DNA of 11,407 bases from JAJFUG01 sp964386505 (GTDB lineage Bacteria; Gemmatimonadota; Glassbacteria; GWA2-58-10): NCBI GenBank assembly GCA_964386505.1, contig CAYLSM010000142.1:1-11407 (forward strand), read 5' to 3'. Of this stretch, positions 5,818 to 11,407 are shown piece after piece. The translations under genes and the position numbers were made by a program. Position 1 is the first letter of the stretch. The number at the start of each line of letters is the position of its first letter. The notes beneath the pieces were generated by a model. The model did not search any database and was not told where the DNA came from. It was given only the letters and a program-made list of their open reading frames with translations.

Positions 5818-8800
5818 GTGGGTTTCGTGCATCTCAGGTGCCACAGCAATTTTTCGCTGCTGGCCGGCGCCTCCGGCCTGGATGAACTGCTGGAGGCCGC
5901 CCAGGCGGCCGGACTGGAGAGCTTGGCCCTGAGCGACACCAACGGCCTGTACGCCGCGGTGCCGTTCCAGCGCAAGGCGCGCGAGCGGGGCCTCCGGCCG
6001 ATATTCGGCGCGGTGCTGACCGGCTCGCTGGAGCGTGGGGCTACCGGTCCCGATGCCCTGGTCCTGGCCCGTGACCGTGAGGGGTTCGCCGCGGTGAGCC
6101 GCCTGGTCACGGCCCGTCACCTGGAGAGCGGTTTTTCCCTGTCCGACGCCCTGGCCGCCGAGGCTGCCCGCGCGCCGGAGAGTCTGTTTGTGCTCAGCGC
6201 CGACCCCGGCCTTCTGCAACAGCTTGCCGCAGCGCTCCCGCCGGGGATGCTCTACGCCGAGCTGTGCCATGACGGCGCGGAGGGTGCGGCGCAACGTCTG
6301 AGGCGCACCGCGGAGCTGGCCCGCAGTCTCGGTCTGCCCTGCGCGGCCACGGGGGGAGTGTTTTTCGCCCGTCCGGAGGGCCACGACCTGCACCGCCTTC
6401 TGCGCGCCATGGACCTGGGCCACACCACCGGCTCGCTGCGCGCTGGAGACTGCGCCCCTGAGGGGGCTTTCCTCGCCCCGTCAGCCGAGATGGAGCGCCG
6501 TCTGGCGGCCTGGCCAGCGGCCCTGGCCAACACGTTCCGCCTGGCGGAACAGTGCCGGGTGGAGCTGCCCGTGGGCCGGATGATTTTCCCGGAGTTCCAC
6601 CTTCCCGACGGCGAGAGCGCCTACTCACTTCTGCTCAAGAACGCGTTCCGCGGAGCCTGCCGCCGCTACCGTCCGCTTACCGCCCCGGTGCTGGAGCGCC
6701 TGCGCGCCGAGCTGGAGGTGATCGACCGCCAGGGTTTCAGCCCCTATTTCCTGGTCGTGGCCGACATCGCCCGGTTCGCCCGCCGGCGGCGCATCCCCAT
6801 GGTCGGCCGCGGCTCGGCGGCCAACAGCCTGGTGGCCTACGCCCTGGGCATCACGGATGTAGACCCGATCCGCTACAACCTGTTCTTCGAGCGCTTCCTG
6901 AACCCGGAGCGCCACTCGCCCCCGGACATCGACCTCGATTTCTCGTGGCGGCGGCGTGACGAGGTACTGGAGTATGTCTACCGCACCTACGGCGCCGACC
7001 GGGTGGCGATGATCTGCACCTATGTCACTTTCAGCGCGCGCCTGGCGTTCCGCGAGACCGCCAAGGCCCTGGGCCTGCCGCCTGAGGAGATCGGGCGGTT
7101 CACCCGGATCATGCCCGGCCGCACGCTGACCGACCCGCAGGAACTGGCCGCCAAGTGGCCCGAGACCCGCTCTCTGCCCCTGGAGGAGGAACCCTGGCGC
7201 ACTGTGGTCGCCCTGGCGCGCCGTCTGGCCGGGTTCCCGCGCCACCTGTCCATGCACGCCGGCGGGATCGTGGTCGCCCCGTTCCCCCTGACCGACATGG
7301 TGCCCCTGGCCCGTTCGGCCAAGGGCTTCGTGGTCACCCAGTACGACATGTTCCCGGTTGAGGAACTGGGGCTGGTCAAGATCGACCTGCTCTCGCAACG
7401 CGCCCTCTCGGTCAACGAGGAGGTGTCCCGCCAGGTGGAGCGCCGCAGCGGCGTGCGCCTGGACCTGGAGGACACCGACCGTCTGGCCGCCGACCCGGAG
7501 GTGGTGCGGCTGGTCTCGCACGGACGCACGATGGGTTGTTTCTACATCGAGAGCCCGGCCATGCGCCAGCTTTTGGAGAAACTGCGCGTGCGCACGTTCG
7601 AGGAGTTGACCGCGGCCAGCTCGGTGATCCGCCCCGGGGTGGCCGAAAGCGGCATGCTGGCCCAGTACGTGGACCGTCACCGCGGGCGCGCCCCGGTGGA
7701 GTACCTTCACCCCAAGCTGAAAGAGTTGCTGGGAGAGACCTACGGGGTGATGGTCTACCAGGAGGACGTGATCCGTGTGGCGCACGCTATCGCCGGGATG
7801 AGCCTGGGCCAGGCCGACCTTCTGCGGCGCGCCATGAGCGGCAAGCTGCGCTCGCACGAGGCGATGGAGGCTCTGGAGCGCCAGTTCGTCGAGGCGTCGA
7901 CCGCCCGCGGCGTGGAGCGATCAGCGGCTGTGGAAATCTGGCGTCAGATACGCAGCTTCGCCGGCTACGCGTTCTGCAAGGCACACAGCGCCTCCTACGC
8001 CCGCATCTCGTTCCAGAGCGCCTATCTCAAGGTGCACTACCCGGCCGAGTTCATGGCTGCGGTTCTGGCCAACGGCGGCGGGTTCTACGGCCCCTCGGCC
8101 TACCTGGAGGAGGCGCGTCGCATGGGGTTGGACATCCTGCCGCCGGATGTCAACCGCAGCGGGATCGAGTACAGCGGGGAGGCGGGATGGGTGCGGGTGG
8201 GCCTGAACGTGATTGCGGGCCTGACCCGGCGCACCCTGGAGCGCACCCTTCAGTCACGGGCCGGCGAGGGCTTTTTCACCTCCCTGGCCGACTACTGCCG
8301 ACGGGTCGGGCCGGGTTACGCCGAGGCGCAGACACTGATCCGCTGCGGGGTGTTCGACAGTTTCGAGCTGACACGGCCGGAACTGCTCTGGCGTCTGGAG
8401 CTGCTGTTCGAGCGCGGCAAGCTCAAAGCGGCGGCGGACAGTGGCTGCGGCGCCCTGGCCCTGGGGGTGGAGTCGGGCGAGTGCGGCCGGCGGGTCGCCC
8501 CGCGCCTGCCCGAGTACCCGCGCGTCGAGCGCCTGCGGCTGGAGCGGGAAATCTTCGGGTTTACGGTCAGCGAGCACCCGCTGGCCCTGGGGGGACGGTT
8601 CCCGCCGCCGTTGCCGGGACTGGTGCGGGCGGCGGAACTGCGGGACCACGCCGGGCGGAACGTTCGCCTGCTGGGACGGCCCATCGCCTGGAAACGCATC
8701 CGCACCGGCAGCGGGGCGATGATGTTCCTGTCGTTGGATGACCCCACCGCGGCGTTCGAGGTGGTGATATTCCCGCGCTGCTACAAGCAATGCGGGGCGC

Positions 8801-8946
8801 TGGCCCTGGGGCCGGGGCCGTTCCTGGTGAGCGGGAGGGCGAGTGAGGAGTACGGCGTGGTTACGGTGACTGCCGAGCGCCTGGAGCGGTTTGACCCGGA
8901 GGAGATCAGCCGGAAGCGGATGGTTGCCGGACAGCGTCAGACCTGA
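5818..8946 (+). CDS. dnaE2: Error-prone C-family DNA polymerase, DnaE2/ImuC-like
   Basis: The 1042-residue product is a DNA polymerase III alpha-type enzyme, shorter than replicative DnaE (about 1160) and like DnaE2 in length. Order: PHP domain (about 4-200), palm/fingers with VGRGSAANS (329-337) and PDIDLDF giving Asp372 and Asp374, third catalytic Asp523 in VKIDLLSQR, YGVMVYQEDV (642-651), FCKAHSASYA (from about 719), helix-hairpin-helix (about 795-850), OB-fold (about 948-1025). The PHP metal site is degenerate (LRCHS, SDTNG), as in E. coli alpha, so built-in proofreading is unlikely. Where DnaE proteins usually carry QxSLF, this one reads GALALG (878-883). I chose GTG 5818, which follows AAAGGA; GTG 5791 is in frame but has a weak site. 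With lexA and dinB nearby, an SOS mutagenesis role is inferred. A second replicative-type DnaE is the alternative. Confidence 0.88.
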   Translation: MGFVHLRCHSNFSLLAGASGLDELLEAAQAAGLESLALSDTNGLYAAVPFQRKARERGLRPIFGAVLTGSLERGATGPDALVLARDREGFAAVSRLVTARHLESGFSLSDALAAEAARAPESLFVLSADPGLLQQLAAALPPGMLYAELCHDGAEGAAQRLRRTAELARSLGLPCAATGGVFFARPEGHDLHRLLRAMDLGHTTGSLRAGDCAPEGAFLAPSAEMERRLAAWPAALANTFRLAEQCRVELPVGRMIFPEFHLPDGESAYSLLLKNAFRGACRRYRPLTAPVLERLRAELEVIDRQGFSPYFLVVADIARFARRRRIPMVGRGSAANSLVAYALGITDVDPIRYNLFFERFLNPERHSPPDIDLDFSWRRRDEVLEYVYRTYGADRVAMICTYVTFSARLAFRETAKALGLPPEEIGRFTRIMPGRTLTDPQELAAKWPETRSLPLEEEPWRTVVALARRLAGFPRHLSMHAGGIVVAPFPLTDMVPLARSAKGFVVTQYDMFPVEELGLVKIDLLSQRALSVNEEVSRQVERRSGVRLDLEDTDRLAADPEVVRLVSHGRTMGCFYIESPAMRQLLEKLRVRTFEELTAASSVIRPGVAESGMLAQYVDRHRGRAPVEYLHPKLKELLGETYGVMVYQEDVIRVAHAIAGMSLGQADLLRRAMSGKLRSHEAMEALERQFVEASTARGVERSAAVEIWRQIRSFAGYAFCKAHSASYARISFQSAYLKVHYPAEFMAAVLANGGGFYGPSAYLEEARRMGLDILPPDVNRSGIEYSGEAGWVRVGLNVIAGLTRRTLERTLQSRAGEGFFTSLADYCRRVGPGYAEAQTLIRCGVFDSFELTRPELLWRLELLFERGKLKAAADSGCGALALGVESGECGRRVAPRLPEYPRVERLRLEREIFGFTVSEHPLALGGRFPPPLPGLVRAAELRDHAGRNVRLLGRPIAWKRIRTGSGAMMFLSLDDPTAAFEVVIFPRCYKQCGALALGPGPFLVSGRASEEYGVVTVTAERLERFDPEEISRKRMVAGQRQT

Positions 8947-9833
8947 TCCGGCGTGGCGAGCGACATCAGTTCGCGGCGGCGGTGACGGATCAGGGCCACC
9001 TCGGCCGCCATCACGTAGACCAGCGCCGTGATGTAGAACCAGAAAATCAGCGCCAGGATCGCCCCCAGGGTGCCGTAGACCCGGTTGATCCCCGGGTACA
9101 GCCCGATGTAGTAGCGGTAGGCGTGCTTGGTCAGCTCGATCACCACCGAGGCGATCAGGCTGGCGGTCCAGCTTGTGCCGGTGCTCACCTTGCGCGAGGG
9201 AAAGAGGCGGTAGGTGAAAAACAGCAGCACCACGGTGAGGCAGAATGTCACGAACACGGTCACCGGGCCGCTGCCCAGAAAATTCTCCACTGCGGGAAGG
9301 TGACCGCGGAAAAGCTGGTTCATCCGGGCCAGGCCAGGGATGAAAGTCAGCAGGAGGTTGCTCAGGACCAGCACCAGGCCCAGAAGGAAGAGCATGGCGA
9401 AATCGAAGGCCTTGCCGTGGAGCACCCCGCGCGTACGGTCGGCCTCGAACACCACGTCCAGCACGGTGCGCAGCGTGGCGAACAGGCGGGTGGCGGTGAA
9501 CGCCACGCCGACCACGCCCAGGATTCCGAGCCAGGCCCGGTCGCGGATCAGGGCCTGGGTGTTGTTGATGATTCTCTCGCTGGAAACGGGAATGAGGGCC
9601 TGGATGTACAGGACGGTTTTGTCCCACAGCTCGGAGCTGGTGTGAAAGACGAACCCGCCGATGGAGAAGATGATGAGCATCATCGGGATGGCCGAAATCA
9701 GCAGGTTGAACGCCAGCCCGGAGGCCAGGAACAGGGCGTTGTCCTTGACCATCTTGAAATAGAGGTTTTTAATGTAGTACCATAGAGTGCGCATCCGGCC
9801 GGGCCGCGCTGAGGGTGGGAGGCGAAATGCCAT
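8937..9833 (-). CDS. YihY/BrkB-family inner membrane protein
   Basis: The 298-residue integral membrane protein belongs to the YihY/virulence factor BrkB family (once mislabelled ribonuclease BN). Six hydrophobic segments are visible at about 35-63, 101-121, 143-166, 190-211, 221-242 and 253-282. The last contains the family-typical GAILALIFWFYITALVYVMA run, and polar ends (RHRRRE) follow. Family function is poorly defined; transport or envelope roles have been proposed. ATG at 9833 is the longest start, and Met14 (ATG at 9794) is an alternative; neither has a good ribosome binding site. A TAAATT element near 9849-9854 on this strand could be a -10. The 3' end overlaps dnaE2 by 10 bp, tail to tail, with no terminator between them. 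Confidence 0.9.
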   Translation of the reverse strand: MAFRLPPSARPGRMRTLWYYIKNLYFKMVKDNALFLASGLAFNLLISAIPMMLIIFSIGGFVFHTSSELWDKTVLYIQALIPVSSERIINNTQALIRDRAWLGILGVVGVAFTATRLFATLRTVLDVVFEADRTRGVLHGKAFDFAMLFLLGLVLVLSNLLLTFIPGLARMNQLFRGHLPAVENFLGSGPVTVFVTFCLTVVLLFFTYRLFPSRKVSTGTSWTASLIASVVIELTKHAYRYYIGLYPGINRVYGTLGAILALIFWFYITALVYVMAAEVALIRHRRRELMSLATPDQV

Positions 9834-9885
9834 ATCCGGTCCGGCTACAATTTAGAAAGGCCCGGGAAGGAAGTCAAACCAGAAA

Positions 9886-10527
9886 ATGAAACTTCTTTGC
9901 GTATGCGCGGTTAAGCTTGAGCTGGCCTGGCTGCTGGAGCACCTGGCCCGTCCCGAGAGAATCAGGCTGAAAGGGCTGAAAGCCTGGAATGGCTTGATAG
10001 AAGGTCGGCCGGTTCGCCTGGCCTGCCTGGGGATCGGCCCGGCTGCGGCCCGCAGTGCGATGGAAAATCTGCTGGAGGCGGAGCGCTACGGGCGGGTGTT
10101 CCATTTCGGGCTGTGCGGCGCACTCTCGTCCGGCCTCGACCTTTGCCGGCCGGTGCTGGCGCGCAGCGTGGCCGCCGCCTGGGATCCCTCGAGTGCCCCG
10201 CTGGCCCTGGAGCCGGCCCCGCCTGGGGCGTTCGATTCTCTGGAACTCCAGCCGGTGGAGGGCGTTCTCGTGACCAACGGTCTACCGGTGTTCAACGGCC
10301 AGGTGAAAAGTTTCCTGGCCGCGCGTTTCCAGGCCGATTGCGTGGACATGGAGTCGTGGGAGGTGGCCCGTGTCTGCGCGGAGCGAAATGTTCCGCTCAC
10401 TGTTATAAAAGCGGTGAGCGACCGGGCCGATTCCTCGCTCCCGGACACTTTCCGCCGTCAGGCCCGTCCGGCGGCCCTGGCCGCCCAGCAAGCGGTGTTC
10501 GAACTTCTGCGCCGCAGCCCGGCCTGA
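9886..10527 (+). CDS. Nucleoside phosphorylase/nucleosidase family protein (MTAN/HpnG-like)
   Basis: The 213-residue product belongs to the PNP/UDP phosphorylase superfamily that cleaves N-glycosidic bonds of nucleosides. Visible hallmarks are Glu12 at the same position as catalytic Glu12 of E. coli MTA/SAH nucleosidase, LGIGPAAA (48-55), FGLCGALSSG (74-83), the ribose-binding VDMES (153-157, with Met155 and Glu156), and KAVSDRAD (175-182) with Asp179 where the nucleosidase has its catalytic Asp. The pattern Glu12/Glu156/Asp179 fits a hydrolase such as MTAN or futalosine hydrolase; hopanoid-associated HpnG is another candidate. It is slightly shorter than MTAN (about 232). The ATG follows GGAAGGAAG (9865-9873). 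It is divergent from the membrane protein gene, across a 52-nt gap that must hold both promoters. No menaquinone or hopanoid gene lies in the window to decide. Confidence 0.82.
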   Translation: MKLLCVCAVKLELAWLLEHLARPERIRLKGLKAWNGLIEGRPVRLACLGIGPAAARSAMENLLEAERYGRVFHFGLCGALSSGLDLCRPVLARSVAAAWDPSSAPLALEPAPPGAFDSLELQPVEGVLVTNGLPVFNGQVKSFLAARFQADCVDMESWEVARVCAERNVPLTVIKAVSDRADSSLPDTFRRQARPAALAAQQAVFELLRRSPA

Positions 10528-10617
10528 TCTCGTCCCGCTTGCGCCCGGCAGTCAAGTGGAGTAATTTTCGCACATGAAGTTTCCGCCACAATCCAGCCTC
10601 AGGGGGGCCGCAGAGCC

Positions 10618-11407
10618 ATGAGTCCACTCGAAAAGACCTACCGCAAGGGCGAGGTGATAATCAAGGAGGGCTACAGCGGCCGCACCGTGTTCGTGATCCG
10701 CAAGGGCATGGTCGAGGTGCTCAAGCAGGTGGAGGGCGGCGAGGTGCAGCTTACCGTACTCGGGCCGAACGAATTTTTCGGCGAGATGAGCGTGCTCGAT
10801 CCGGAGGCCCCCAAGCGCACGGCCACGGTGAGGGCGCTTGAGGAAACGCGGGTCACGGTGATGAGCCGTGAGGAATTCGAGGGCTACCTGGGTGAGCTTT
10901 CGCCCGGAGTGCGCAACCTGATGCAGAAACTGACCCGCCGTCTGCGCGAGACCTCCGACAAGCTTGAGCAGGGAGCGCACAAGAAATCGAACGACAGCCT
11001 GCCGCCGTTCGAGTATGTCCTCACCCTGGATGAGATCGAGCTGGCCCGAGAGCACTCGGTGGAGGTGATGTTCCTGCAGAAAAAGTTCGCCGCCGGGCAG
11101 GTCCTGCTCAAGGAGGGCGACACCGGCTACAGCGGTTTCATTGTGAAGAAAGGCCGCCTGGAGGTGAGCCGGATGGCCTCTGATGATCATAAAATAGTGC
11201 TGGGCGAGTTGGGTGAGGGCGATATCGTGGGCGAAAGCGCCCTGCTGGATGACACCCGGCGCAGCGCCACGGTGCGCGCCCTCACGGACGGCGAGATGCT
11301 GGTGTTCGGCAAGCGGGACATCATGAACATGACCCGTAAAAGCCCGCTCGAGCTGTTCATGGTGCTGGATGCCCTCACCGTGAGAATCAGCCGGACCAAC
11401 GAGCTTT
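10618..11407 (+). CDS. Tandem cyclic-nucleotide-binding-domain protein, 3' end outside window
   Basis: The frame is open from ATG 10618 to the window edge (263 codons). It encodes two CNB (cAMP-receptor-type) domains: about 5-115 and about 150-260. Each has the phosphate-binding cassette. Domain 1 shows FGEMSVLD followed by KRTATVRA, and domain 2 shows VGESALLDDTRRSATVRA, both with the Glu and the Arg that contact the cyclic nucleotide in CRP and PKA. Both should therefore bind ligand. A charged helix and linker (about 108-145) joins them. No helix-turn-helix is seen yet, so whether the missing C-terminus carries a DNA-binding, enzyme or further CNB domain is unknown. AGGGGGG (10601-10607) may serve as a distant ribosome binding site. 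It lies 90 nt after the nucleosidase-like gene and may share its transcript. Confidence 0.88.
   Translation, partial: MSPLEKTYRKGEVIIKEGYSGRTVFVIRKGMVEVLKQVEGGEVQLTVLGPNEFFGEMSVLDPEAPKRTATVRALEETRVTVMSREEFEGYLGELSPGVRNLMQKLTRRLRETSDKLEQGAHKKSNDSLPPFEYVLTLDEIELAREHSVEVMFLQKKFAAGQVLLKEGDTGYSGFIVKKGRLEVSRMASDDHKIVLGELGEGDIVGESALLDDTRRSATVRALTDGEMLVFGKRDIMNMTRKSPLELFMVLDALTVRISRTNEL

Noticed and set aside
4789..6423. Long minus-strand open frame opposite the second esterase and the start of dnaE2
   Set aside because: It crosses two well-supported plus-strand genes and has a His/Gln/Arg-rich unnatural composition, so it is a codon-bias artefact. The same applies to 6625-7857 and 8254-9627.
10574..10621. 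15-codon ORF overlapping the cyclic-nucleotide gene start as ATGA
   Set aside because: A leader peptide is possible, but there is no well-spaced ribosome binding site and a 15-codon frame is expected by chance.

Overview
The window is high-GC DNA (roughly mid-60s percent by eye) with dense, mostly plus-strand bacterial genes. It uses GC-rich third positions, ATG and GTG starts, and purine-rich ribosome binding sites. I see no rRNA, tRNA, CRISPR array, transposase, integrase or phage gene. The mix of genes suggests a chromosomal segment of a free-living, GC-rich Gram-negative-type bacterium: a LexA whose recognition helix resembles the Gram-positive type, DinB polymerase, a DnaE2-like polymerase, secreted esterases, and a tandem cyclic-nucleotide-domain protein. 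Acidobacteria-, delta-proteobacteria- or Latescibacteria/Glassbacteria-like lineages are possible, but this placement is inference.

Left part (1-2416): a DNA-damage (SOS) module. lexA (183-815) sits behind a promoter that overlaps a good candidate LexA operator (GGTTT-N4-AAACC, 144-157). It is followed by an unrecognised 61-residue gene (901-1086), a 12-bp stem-loop (1123-1153), and a complete, catalytically intact DNA polymerase IV (dinB, 1195-2370) with a plausible terminator at 2375-2416.

Middle (2417-5772): about 280 nt of consecutive stem-loops with no convincing gene (2424-2698) leads into four accessory genes. These are a SnoaL/DUF4440-like protein with two competing starts, a DinB-like (YfiT/DinB metalloprotein superfamily, unrelated to the polymerase) protein, and two tandemly duplicated, exported alpha/beta-hydrolase esterases.

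Right part (5818-11407): a DnaE2/ImuC-type error-prone C-family polymerase (5818-8946) overlaps tail-to-tail by 10 bp with a minus-strand YihY/BrkB membrane protein (8937-9833). Divergent from that is a nucleoside phosphorylase/nucleosidase-family protein (9886-10527). Last comes a protein with two cyclic-nucleotide-binding domains, cut by the window end (10618-11407).

How they may work together: LexA, Pol IV and DnaE2 look like the core of an SOS mutagenesis system that lacks the usual imuA and imuB. Pol IV carries a clear beta-clamp motif (QLDLF), while DnaE2 has no canonical one at its usual place. Pol IV might therefore bring DnaE2 to the clamp, as ImuB does elsewhere. The small gene between lexA and dinB occupies the place where imuA is found in classical cassettes and is the most attractive unknown in the window.
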